Source: Clostridiales bacterium (GTDB lineage: Bacteria > Bacillota_A > Clostridia > Saccharofermentanales > Saccharofermentanaceae). From it: DNA of 12,739 nt. Below the pieces are notes generated by a model. The model saw nothing but the letters and a program-made list of their open reading frames with translations, was not told the DNA's origin and did no database searches. The translations under genes were made by a program, and so were the position numbers. The stretch's first letter is position 1. Each line of letters starts with the position of its first letter. Shown here one piece after another: positions 6,934 through 12,739 of this stretch. The DNA lies in assembly GCA_017649745.1 (NCBI GenBank), contig JAGCGE010000095.1, positions 1 to 12,739 on the forward strand, given 5' to 3'.

Positions 6934-7827
6934 CCAACTAAAGAAATCGATATCGATCGTGTAGCCGTCAGGTACTCTGTAGAATCTCTCACAGTCGTGA
7001 TAGTCAGCGATCGGCATTATAGCCTGACAGACGCAGAGGTCGCCATCGTTATCGATAAACATCGGCATATCGAGGTTGATGTCATCCTTTGAAAGATCCT
7101 CAGTCAGAAGTCTATACATGTCAGTATCTTCAGATACGATGTACTCGTTTTCAGTATTAACCTCACCATCTACAACGATCGGGACATCATTATAGGTAAA
7201 CCAGCCGTTAACGTGGTTGATCGTTGCTTCCTTTACAGTCTCATAGAAAGTATCCTCGGAAATAAGTGCCATAGACAGGATCTCTGATGTGGAATAGACG
7301 TGACCTGTTTTGTCAAAAGTGTAGGTCTTGTAAAATCCGTCCCAACCATCGTAGGTATAATCTATAACGATCGAATAGATTCCAGGTGTACTGCTGAATA
7401 TTGCATAATCTGCTGCGTAGCCATCGCTCATGGATCCATCATCGCCGAGATAGTCTTCGAGTAAGTCTACGATCTCCTTATTCATCTTGTCGATCTCATT
7501 GGAATCGATCTTAACCTGAGGGAGCTTGAATAGTTGTGGATATCCTAAGTCGATCTCCTCGATGATGTCCGTGAGATCAGCCTGTGAGAGCTGGTTGCCT
7601 TCGAATCTGAACACTTCTATCTCAGGCTCTGTTTCTGTCGCTGATGTCTCAATTGCTTTCGACTCTTCAGTTTCCTTCGTTGTCTCTATAGTTGTTTCTA
7701 CAGTAGTTTCCACTGTTGTAGTGGTAGCTTCTGTAGTTTCAGCTTCTGTTTCTTCCGGAGTGGATGCGCTGCATGATGCGAGCATGGCTGTAGCCAAGAG
7801 AACTGCTAATACCTTTGCGTTTTTCAT
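6925..7827 (-). CDS. secreted lipoprotein with Thr/Glu-rich linker
   Basis: The 300-residue protein begins with a lipoprotein signal (MKNAKVLAVLLATAMLASC) with lipobox LASC and lipidated C19, so it should be anchored to the outer face of the membrane. Residues 20-70 are a low-complexity Thr/Glu linker with VETT/IETT-type repeats, typical of wall-spanning tethers. The globular part (about 72-300) is acidic. A segment including INKMNKEIVDLL-like sequence (DKMNKEIVDLLEDYLG), YSIVIDYTYDGWDGFYKTYTFD and GHVYSTSEILS faintly resembles the RsiV/PdaC (DUF3298-like) fold, but I am not sure of this. AAGGAG in front of the ATG (complement of 7837-7843) fixes the start. It is a single gene, divergent from the OhrR-type regulator and possibly influenced by the operator between them. 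Confidence 0.85.
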   Translation of the reverse strand: MKNAKVLAVLLATAMLASCSASTPEETEAETTEATTTTVETTVETTIETTKETEESKAIETSATETEPEIEVFRFEGNQLSQADLTDIIEEIDLGYPQLFKLPQVKIDSNEIDKMNKEIVDLLEDYLGDDGSMSDGYAADYAIFSSTPGIYSIVIDYTYDGWDGFYKTYTFDKTGHVYSTSEILSMALISEDTFYETVKEATINHVNGWFTYNDVPIVVDGEVNTENEYIVSEDTDMYRLLTEDLSKDDINLDMPMFIDNDGDLCVCQAIMPIADYHDCERFYRVPDGYTIDIDFFSWKR

Positions 7828-7861
7828 TTATATATATCTCCTTTTCCATATTTCTTTAGTC

Positions 7862-7867
7862 ATTATA
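7862..7867 (-). promoter_or_regulatory. candidate -10 box of the lipoprotein gene
   Basis: The complement reads TATAAT, 35 bases before the lipoprotein ATG. The matching -35 position (TCACGA at 17-base spacing) is poor, so this is a weak promoter or one needing help. It lies 35 bases from the palindrome at 7902-7929. Confidence 0.3.
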
Positions 7868-7897
7868 ACTCTTAATAAAAAATCTCGTGATAGATCA

Positions 7898-7929
7898 TTG
7901 ACAAATTATATTGTGCGCAATATAATTTG
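7898..7929 (+). promoter_or_regulatory. consensus promoter with overlapping OhrR-like operator
   Basis: TTGACA (7898-7903) and TATAAT (7921-7926) are perfect consensus boxes 17 bases apart. A perfect inverted repeat, CAAATTATATTG (7902-7913) and CAATATAATTTG (7918-7929) around TGCG, overlaps the -35 edge, fills the spacer and covers the -10. Its layout and AT-rich arms resemble the known Bacillus OhrR box (CAATT...AATTG type). A dimeric regulator bound here would block RNA polymerase, so the strong promoter is expected to be silent until the regulator is released. Confidence 0.85.
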
Positions 7930-7961
7930 GTAAAAGATAAATAACGCGTCATGAGGTGACT

Positions 7962-8396
7962 ATGGCACAGGAATATGAACAGCTCTTATTGAAGAATCAA
8001 TTGTGTTTTCCGATGTATGCGTGCAGCAGGAAGATCATCAACAGCTATACGCCGTACCTGAAACCATTGGGACTTACCTATACCCAGTATGTCGTTTTGA
8101 TGGTTCTGTGGGAGCATGGAACAGTAAATGTAGGTCAGCTCGGAGAGACATTAAGACTTGATGCAGGTACACTGACACCGCTTCTTAAGAGACTGGAGAC
8201 AGCAGGATATGTTACCAGGGCTCGTTCCAAAGATGACGAGCGTATCACTATCGTATCTATAACTCCAGAGGGTGAAGCTCTTAAGGAAGAGTGTAAGGAC
8301 ATACCGCTTAAGATGGCAGCCAAAGGTTCACCATTAAAGGAGAAAGACATTAAGGAACTATACAGATTGTTATATCTGTTCTTGGACGGGGAGTAA
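7962..8396 (+). CDS. OhrR-type MarR-family peroxide/redox-sensing repressor
   Basis: The 144-residue winged-helix regulator matches the OhrR branch of MarR: NQLCFPMYACSRKI, YLKPLGLTYTQYVVLMVLWE, the recognition segment LDAGTLTPLLKRLETAGYVTR and the wing SKDDERITIVSITPEG. In OhrR of Bacillus subtilis, Cys15 senses organic peroxide and is held by Tyr29 and Tyr40; here C15, Y29 and Y40 fall at the same numbers. Further cysteines are C21 and C111. The start is ATG 7962 with GAGG at 7953-7956; a GTG at 7956 would add two residues. The gene sits 32 bases after the palindromic promoter, so autoregulation is likely. The neighbours are a radical SAM gene and a flavodoxin-ferredoxin gene instead of the usual ohr peroxidase. 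The exact inducer (peroxide, hypochlorite, or another electrophile) is inferred. Confidence 0.88.
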   Translation: MAQEYEQLLLKNQLCFPMYACSRKIINSYTPYLKPLGLTYTQYVVLMVLWEHGTVNVGQLGETLRLDAGTLTPLLKRLETAGYVTRARSKDDERITIVSITPEGEALKEECKDIPLKMAAKGSPLKEKDIKELYRLLYLFLDGE

Positions 8397-8422
8397 CAAC
8401 ATAGCGTTAAGGAGAGATCTTT

Positions 8423-9517
8423 ATGGATGGTAATTTCGATATTCAGGCTTATATGACAAAGGGTGTAGAACGTGTAGTAGCAGAAGCACTCAGAGCTACA
8501 GTCAGAAATCCGCGCGAGAGCGCTTATATGTTAAAGTTCGCATCAGCAAGTAGGAAGGCATCGAAAAAGAGAGCAGCTTCAGAGAAGAAGGGAGAACATA
8601 TCCCTCCGTTTCTAATCGCCAGCATAACTTCAAGCTGTAACCTCCACTGTGCAGGCTGTTATTCCAGATGCAATCACGCAACAACAGATCTAAAGCCTGT
8701 AGATCAGCTATCAGGTGCTGAGTGGAAGAAGGTTTTCGATGAAGCAAATGATCTTGGAATAAGTTTTATCCTTCTTGCAGGTGGAGAGCCGCTCCTCAGA
8801 TGGGACGTAATGCAGGAAGCAGCCAAGAGACCTGAGATCTTATTCCCGGTATTCACTAACGGAACATTCATAAGAGAGAAGTATCTGGAGTTCTTTGATG
8901 AGCACAGGAACGTGATACCTGTTATCAGTATAGAGGGTGACAGGGATAAGACAGATTCAAGACGCGGAGAAGGTGTATACGATAAGCTCCTAGTTGCTAT
9001 GGACGGATTATCCAAGAGAGACATCATTTTCGGTGCATCAGTAACAGTTACATCAGAGAACATTAATGAGGTCACTTCGGAGGCTTTTCTTAACGATCTT
9101 TCTTCAAGAGGATGTAAGCTCGTGATCTACGTAGAATATGTGCCGGTAACAGAAGAGAGTACTGACCTTGCTCTGACAGATGAGCAGAGAGACCGTCTTA
9201 TCGCTGAAGTCGACAGGCTCAGATCAGAGAATGAGGATATGGTATACGTATCATTTCCTGGTGATGAGAAGAGCTCAGGCGGATGCATCGCAGCAGGCAG
9301 GGGATTCTTCCATATCAACTCCCACGGTGGAGCAGAGCCTTGTCCATTCTCACCTTATTCAGACATAAATGTCAGAGACACATCCTTAAGGGAAGCTATG
9401 CATTCTAAGCTCTTTACTCTTCTTAAGGAAAACAATATCCTCGCAGACGACCATAAGGGTGGCTGTGTATTATTCGAGAAGAGAGAGCTGGTTGAAGAGC
9501 AGCTTGCAGCAATTTAA
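8423..9517 (+). CDS. radical SAM enzyme with SPASM/twitch-like C-terminal cysteines
   Basis: The 364-residue enzyme should split S-adenosylmethionine with a [4Fe-4S] cluster to start a radical reaction. After a basic helical N-terminus (1-60) comes SITSSCNLHCAGCYSRC, with cluster ligands C72, C76 and C79, then the SAM-binding LLAGGEPLLR (117-126), FTNGTFI (144-150) and the barrel to about 245. The C-terminal part has C288 (GGC), C307 in GGAEPCPFSPYSD and C348 in HKGGC, the spacing expected of one auxiliary [4Fe-4S] cluster in a shortened SPASM (twitch) domain. Such enzymes act on peptides, proteins or cofactors; the substrate here is unknown. AAGGAGAG at 8406-8413 or so precedes the ATG, 26 bases after the regulator. 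No precursor-peptide gene is evident nearby. Radical SAM assignment is firm, the auxiliary cluster count is inferred. Confidence 0.92.
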   Translation: MDGNFDIQAYMTKGVERVVAEALRATVRNPRESAYMLKFASASRKASKKRAASEKKGEHIPPFLIASITSSCNLHCAGCYSRCNHATTDLKPVDQLSGAEWKKVFDEANDLGISFILLAGGEPLLRWDVMQEAAKRPEILFPVFTNGTFIREKYLEFFDEHRNVIPVISIEGDRDKTDSRRGEGVYDKLLVAMDGLSKRDIIFGASVTVTSENINEVTSEAFLNDLSSRGCKLVIYVEYVPVTEESTDLALTDEQRDRLIAEVDRLRSENEDMVYVSFPGDEKSSGGCIAAGRGFFHINSHGGAEPCPFSPYSDINVRDTSLREAMHSKLFTLLKENNILADDHKGGCVLFEKRELVEEQLAAI

Positions 9518-9537
9518 GCTGACTTAAGGAGAGTACG

Positions 9538-10275
9538 ATGATCATATATTTCTCAGGTACAGGTAATTCGCTATATGCAGCTAAGAAACTTCTGAATGAA
9601 GGCGAGAGATTAGTCTCTATGGCTGATCTTATGAAGCGTAACGAATATACTGTTGAACTCGAGAATAACGAGAGATTAGGATTGGTATTTCCCATATACT
9701 TCTATTCTGTTCCGTCTATCGTCAGAGAGTTCCTGGAGAAAGCAGAGATCAGGAATGCTGACTATGTATTCTGTGTGATCACATGCGGTGGTGGAACAGC
9801 TCAGTCTTCAGTAGTCTTAAAGAAGATATTAGCCGGTAAAGGTATTACGCTCTCATATTTCAAAGAACTTCTGATGCCTGATAATTCCATGCTCTTCTAT
9901 CAGATACCTCCTGTTGATAAAGCTAAGGAAAGACTTGAAAAGGCTGATGAGATATTAAAGTCGATAAAGCAGGATCTTAATGAGAAAAAGACAACCCCAA
10001 TAGGCAATGTCAGTATCATTTCCTCTATGGGAGGTGCCGGCTTTAAACTATGTTCAAATACTAAGAAATTCAATGTTGAGGATACCTGTATCGGTTGTGG
10101 CCTATGCGAACGTAATTGCCCTCAGCAGGTAATAAAGTTGGAGAATAATAAACCTGTCTGGATTAAAGAGAACTGCTGCAAGTGCAGTGCCTGTATCAAC
10201 AGATGCCCAGTAGAAGCTATCCAATTCGGTAAGGGTACAAAGAAAAGAAATCGATATGTGAATCCGTTAGTTTAG
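9538..10275 (+). CDS. EFR1-type flavodoxin-ferredoxin fusion (FMN plus two [4Fe-4S])
   Basis: The 245-residue protein joins an N-terminal flavodoxin-like domain (FMN loop FSGTGNSLYAA at 5-15, second loop CGGGTAQSS at 83-91) to a C-terminal bacterial ferredoxin with two complete CxxCxxCxxxCP motifs: C184, C187, C190, C194 and C213, C216, C219, C223. It ends with the NRYVNPLV tail usual for the EFR1 ferredoxin family. It should be a soluble electron carrier passing single electrons between FMN and iron-sulfur clusters. AAGGAGAG lies seven to eight bases before the ATG, and the gene follows the radical SAM gene by 20 bases, so it is a good candidate for the reductant that activates that enzyme. 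A hairpin terminator follows. A role as a general ferredoxin cannot be excluded. Confidence 0.9.
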   Translation: MIIYFSGTGNSLYAAKKLLNEGERLVSMADLMKRNEYTVELENNERLGLVFPIYFYSVPSIVREFLEKAEIRNADYVFCVITCGGGTAQSSVVLKKILAGKGITLSYFKELLMPDNSMLFYQIPPVDKAKERLEKADEILKSIKQDLNEKKTTPIGNVSIISSMGGAGFKLCSNTKKFNVEDTCIGCGLCERNCPQQVIKLENNKPVWIKENCCKCSACINRCPVEAIQFGKGTKKRNRYVNPLV

Positions 10276-10331
10276 TTGAAAAAAGATTAAGCCTATATCT
10301 TTTAATCTAAGTTGGTCGCTTAGAATTATAG

Positions 10332-10367
10332 TATGCACTTTAGTCGGAAGATTAAAGTGCATATTTT
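10332..10367 (+). terminator. rho-independent terminator of the OhrR-radical SAM-EFR1 operon
   Basis: TATGCACTTTA (10332-10342) pairs perfectly with TAAAGTGCATA (10353-10363) across a ten-base loop and is followed by TTTTATT. Adjacent bases may extend the stem by two pairs. It lies 57 bases after the EFR1 stop. A weaker pairing (AGATTAA/TTAATCT) lies between them. The remaining gap to 10450 holds an AT-rich stretch with TATAAT at 10409-10414, possibly the promoter of the next gene, without a clear -35 box. Confidence 0.8.
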
Positions 10368-10450
10368 ATTGAGCTGTGTTATCTAAAGAACAGAGATCTC
10401 AACTAGTGTATAATCTTATAGGAAAAACTATTCAATAGGACTCCTAATAT

Positions 10451-10516
10451 ATGAATGCCGAAATTAGATATGGATCTCCTGAATTGATCTTAGAGAGGAT
10501 AGAAAAATGTGTGTAG
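10451..10516 (+). CDS. possible 21-codon upstream ORF overlapping the FkbM gene start
   Basis: ATG 10451 opens a frame of 21 codons (MNAEIRYGSPELILERIEKCV) that ends at TAG 10514-10516, ten bases inside the FkbM gene and in another frame. AGGA at 10437-10440 lies ten bases upstream. Its amino-acid make-up is protein-like. It could couple or attenuate translation of the methyltransferase, be a frame-shifted remnant of an older N-terminus, or be chance. It is too short to assign a function. Confidence 0.25.
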   Translation: MNAEIRYGSPELILERIEKCV

Positions 10517-11676
10517 CAGATAAGAGTATTGAATATGGTTCTGATGAGGCAGCTGACAAGCAAAAAGCCCTTAGAGAATCCGGCAATACGAATGCCGATC
10601 TTATGGAGATGGCAAGGAACGTATATGCTCATCTTAACGATGAGATATCTAAGAAGATCTTCGATGCAAGAATGATGTATGCCTCAACGGGTGATGTAGG
10701 TTATATAACTGGACTTGAGTCAAAGTACAGAAATCTCAATAGTGACATGCAGGTATATGTTGAGAAGATCCAGAAAGGCTCACATTGCCTGATCTATGGT
10801 GCAGGTGTTGCAGGACATTATCTCGCAGGAAGATTTAAACGCTTTGGCGTTAAGGTCGATGCCTTTATTGATCCGGATGAGAGTAAAGGTCCTGTTGATG
10901 AGCAGACCAATATCAAGGTGATCACTGAGAAAGAACTTCAGGAGGGCATTTCTCTTTATGGTGATAAGACATTAGTAGTTTCTTATCCTGTTAAGCCTGT
11001 AGCTGATGAGATCAGAAAACGTCTTATCGAGGAGATCGGAATAGATGAGAAGAATATCATTATGGGGATCTATGACTGGAGAAATAACCAGGGACAGTAT
11101 TTCGATTTCTTCGCACCAAATGATAATGAAGTCTTTGTAGACTGCGGCTGCTTCGATGGATCCACCTGTTATAACTTTGTTGGCTGGTGCGGTCACAAGG
11201 GCTTCGACCATATTTATTCTTTCGAAGCTGATCCGAAGAACTATGAGAGAAGTAAAGAGATCCTTGCTCCACTTGGTAAATGCGACCTTTATCCATATGG
11301 TACATCTGATGTTAATAAGAAAGTATACTTCGCTGCAGAGGCATTCGAGACATCATGTATCATAAGCAGGGAAGAAGCCGAGAAGAGGAACTTCGAAGGT
11401 GTTCAGGAGATTGAGACAGTTGCTCTTGATGATGTGCTTGAAGGTAAGAAAGTTACGTTTATCAAAATGGATATTGAAGGCGCTGAGTACGAAGCGCTTC
11501 TTGGTGCCCGTAAACTTATCGCTGAAAACCGTCCGAGAATGGCGATCTCCGTTTACCACAAGTTCGAAGACTTTATCACATTAGCTGACCTTGTTCTTAA
11601 GATGCATTCTGACTACAGGATCTCGTTCAGACACTACGGTTTTGATGAGCTTGAGACGATCATGTACGTGGAATGA
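10507..11676 (+). CDS. FkbM-family methyltransferase with N-terminal Rossmann-like domain
   Basis: The 389-residue cytoplasmic protein has two parts. Residues 1-90 are helical and 93-190 form a nucleotide-binding-like Rossmann domain with LIYGAGVAGHYLAGRF (95-110) and FIDPDESK. Residues 200-389 are an FkbM-type S-adenosylmethionine methyltransferase: VDCGCFDGST (211-220), the acidic SFEADP (238-243), ALDDVL (306-311), IKMDIEGAEYEALLGA (319-334) and ISVYHKFED (347-355). FkbM enzymes methylate hydroxyl groups on sugars, polyketides and other metabolites; the substrate here is unknown, and the extra Rossmann domain occurs in FkbM proteins linked to polysaccharide genes. The start has AGAGGAT at 10493-10499, eight bases upstream. 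Its stop codon touches the stop of the convergent AraC gene, with no space for a terminator. Confidence 0.87.
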   Translation: MCVADKSIEYGSDEAADKQKALRESGNTNADLMEMARNVYAHLNDEISKKIFDARMMYASTGDVGYITGLESKYRNLNSDMQVYVEKIQKGSHCLIYGAGVAGHYLAGRFKRFGVKVDAFIDPDESKGPVDEQTNIKVITEKELQEGISLYGDKTLVVSYPVKPVADEIRKRLIEEIGIDEKNIIMGIYDWRNNQGQYFDFFAPNDNEVFVDCGCFDGSTCYNFVGWCGHKGFDHIYSFEADPKNYERSKEILAPLGKCDLYPYGTSDVNKKVYFAAEAFETSCIISREEAEKRNFEGVQEIETVALDDVLEGKKVTFIKMDIEGAEYEALLGARKLIAENRPRMAISVYHKFEDFITLADLVLKMHSDYRISFRHYGFDELETIMYVE

Positions 11677-12585
11677 TCATCTCTGGTTATTTCTGAATTC
11701 TCTAGGTGTGAAACTATAGCATCTGACGAACTGTTCCGTCATGTATCCTGAAGAAGCGAAACCGCACAAGCCACTGATGTTTCCTATCGATTCATCAGTA
11801 GTCGAGAGAAGTTCCATTGCCTTATCCAGACGGTATCGTATCAGGTAATCATTCGGAGTGTGCCCCGTATATTTCTTGAATAAATTATTGCAACTGGATT
11901 TGCTCATATTTCCGACGTTTGCTATGGATTCCAATGAGATATGATCTCTGTAATTCTTCTTAATGTAGTCGATCATATTCTTAAGACTCTCGATATGCTG
12001 AAAATGCATCGTGGATTGCTTCATAATGCTTGTCTCAGCACGCTGCAGAACATAATGCCACAGCTCGAAAAAGTGTCTGGTGACCTCAAACTGATTTCCA
12101 TGTGATGCATTGATCGCTCTGATAGTCTGTGTTACATCTGATGTATCTACATCGTCTGAGCGCCACAGTATAAAAGGAATATCAGGATCAGCTGTAACCG
12201 GTAGAACATATTCAGATTCAACTTCAGGAGTGGATACAAGGATCTTCGGATGGATTATCGTGATGATGTAGGTGCAGTACTCGTTGTTCCAATCCATAGA
12301 GTAGTGAAGTTGCTTAGAATTGATAAATATTGTATCACCCGGATTGACTTCAACTATAGACCCGTTGATGTTATACGCCATGTGCCCTGTAAGTACAGTC
12401 ATGAGTTCAACATCTTCGTGCCAATGAACTTTTCTTATCCATGGTGAATTGCCATCCATATGTCCTTCAAAAGAATAAGACGGGAAAGACGGATCGTCGT
12501 AATTGACGATCTCTGATCGGTCATCTCTCTGTCTTATCATTGCACGCCACTGTTCGCGCGTTCTCTCATAGGAATTATTTCTCAT
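11677..12585 (-). CDS. AraC-family transcriptional regulator with cupin sensor domain
   Basis: The 302-residue regulator has an N-terminal cupin-like ligand domain (about 35-130: KVHWHEDVELMTVLTGHMAYNI with H54, H56 and E60, then VNPGDTIFINSKQLHY) and a C-terminal AraC/XylS double helix-turn-helix (about 200-298: ISLESIANVGNMSKSSCNNLFKKYTGHTPNDYLIRYRLDKA and IGNISGLCGFASSGYMTEQFVRCYSFTPREFR). Such proteins usually sense a sugar or related metabolite and activate nearby genes. AGGTG precedes the ATG (complement of 12593-12597). It is divergent from the nitroreductase-like gene and may control the 101-base gap between them, where a short palindrome lies. Its stop is directly adjacent to the stop of the convergent FkbM gene. 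The ligand is unknown. Confidence 0.92.
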   Translation of the reverse strand: MRNNSYERTREQWRAMIRQRDDRSEIVNYDDPSFPSYSFEGHMDGNSPWIRKVHWHEDVELMTVLTGHMAYNINGSIVEVNPGDTIFINSKQLHYSMDWNNEYCTYIITIIHPKILVSTPEVESEYVLPVTADPDIPFILWRSDDVDTSDVTQTIRAINASHGNQFEVTRHFFELWHYVLQRAETSIMKQSTMHFQHIESLKNMIDYIKKNYRDHISLESIANVGNMSKSSCNNLFKKYTGHTPNDYLIRYRLDKAMELLSTTDESIGNISGLCGFASSGYMTEQFVRCYSFTPREFRNNQR

Positions 12586-12607
12586 ATTTGCACCTGTTTT
12601 ACGATAT

Positions 12608-12624
12608 TGTTATAAAGTATAACA
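12608..12624. repeat. short palindrome between divergent AraC and nitroreductase-like genes
   Basis: TGTTATA (12608-12614) and TATAACA (12618-12624) form a perfect seven-base inverted repeat around AAG. It lies 23 bases before the AraC ATG, close to where its -10 box might be, and could be an operator. In such AT-rich sequence a chance origin is possible. Confidence 0.3.
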
Positions 12625-12686
12625 TTATTCCGCTATTATTTATCGATTTCATCCAATATACTTGAATTATCACGGAGGTGACAATT

Positions 12687-12739
12687 ATGGAATTATACGA
12701 TGCAATGTATTTGAGAAGAAGTATTCGTGACTTTACTGA
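12687..12739 (+). CDS. nitroreductase-like flavoprotein, N-terminus only (runs off window)
   Basis: Seventeen codons are present (MELYDAMYLRRSIRDFT). The RRSIRDF motif a dozen residues from the start is the FMN-phosphate-binding beginning of nitroreductase-family oxidoreductases, which reduce nitro, quinone or enone compounds with NAD(P)H and FMN. A strong GGAGGTG at 12674-12680 stands six bases before the ATG. TATACT at 12657-12662 is a possible -10 box. The gene continues beyond the right edge, so length and subtype cannot be judged. Confidence 0.75.
   Translation, partial: MELYDAMYLRRSIRDFT

Noticed and set aside
7526..7933. Plus-strand ORF rich in Val/Ser opposite the lipoprotein
   Set aside because: It is the mirror of the Thr/Glu-rich linker and the signal peptide on the minus strand, and lacks its own ribosome site.
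9423..9695. Minus-strand ORF across the radical SAM/EFR1 junction
   Set aside because: Antisense to strongly supported genes and their ribosome sites; low-complexity composition typical of a shadow frame.
10278..10312. Second hairpin (AGATTAA / TTAATCT) after the EFR1 gene
   Set aside because: Only seven A/T-rich pairs with a long loop; the hairpin at 10332-10367 is much stronger.
8423..10516. RiPP biosynthesis cluster with precursor peptide
   Set aside because: The radical SAM enzyme has SPASM-like features, but no precursor-like small gene, transporter or protease lies beside it; the 21-codon ORF at 10451 lies beyond the terminator and is better placed with the FkbM gene.
1..12739. Mobile element, prophage or defence island
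   Set aside because: No integrase, transposase, phage structural gene, long terminal repeats or recognised defence module was found; the gene mix looks like ordinary accessory chromosome.

Overview
The window looks like a chromosomal segment of an anaerobic, low-to-mid GC Firmicute of class Clostridia (Lachnospiraceae or Oscillospiraceae-like). This is inferred from GGAGG/AAGGAG ribosome binding sites, frequent AGA/ATA/GAT codons, a lipoprotein with a Thr/Glu-rich linker, a flavodoxin-ferredoxin of the EFR1 type, and GGDEF/EAL, MarR, GNAT and AraC genes of clostridial type. No rRNA, tRNA, CRISPR array, transposase or phage gene was recognised. The window is cut at both ends: a possible gene tail at the left and the first 17 codons of a nitroreductase-like gene at the right.

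Left third (1-3240): a minus-strand pair encodes a PAS-like/GAF-GGDEF diguanylate cyclase followed 13 bases later by a stand-alone EAL phosphodiesterase, so one transcript would carry both a maker and a breaker of cyclic di-GMP. A divergent HD-domain phosphohydrolase ends at a hairpin terminator.

Middle (3240-7830): a MarR regulator that has lost its first 30-40 codons sits directly in front of a phosphinothricin-acetyltransferase-like GNAT. Facing them is a minus-strand pair: a zinc-ribbon membrane protein with a C-terminal Cys/His cluster, and an Lgt-like membrane protein with a GCC motif. Next come a DUF4291 protein joined in frame to a second small domain that has its own internal ribosome binding site, a second GNAT, and a minus-strand lipoprotein. 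The last two genes share one hairpin that contains both stop codons.

Right-centre (7860-10370) is the most coherent and most interesting unit. An OhrR-type MarR regulator keeps the peroxide-sensing Cys15 with Tyr29 and Tyr40. Its promoter is a perfect TTGACA-17-TATAAT overlapped by a 12+12 base palindrome that resembles OhrR operators. The genes behind it are not ohr but a radical SAM enzyme with a SPASM/twitch-like C-terminus and a flavodoxin plus two [4Fe-4S] protein, a plausible dedicated electron donor. A strong hairpin terminator closes the operon. This suggests a peroxide- or redox-switched radical SAM pathway with unknown substrate.

Right end (10370-12739): an FkbM-type methyltransferase with an N-terminal Rossmann-like domain, preceded by a 21-codon upstream ORF; a convergent cupin-AraC regulator whose stop codon abuts that of the methyltransferase; and a divergent nitroreductase-like gene that runs off the window.
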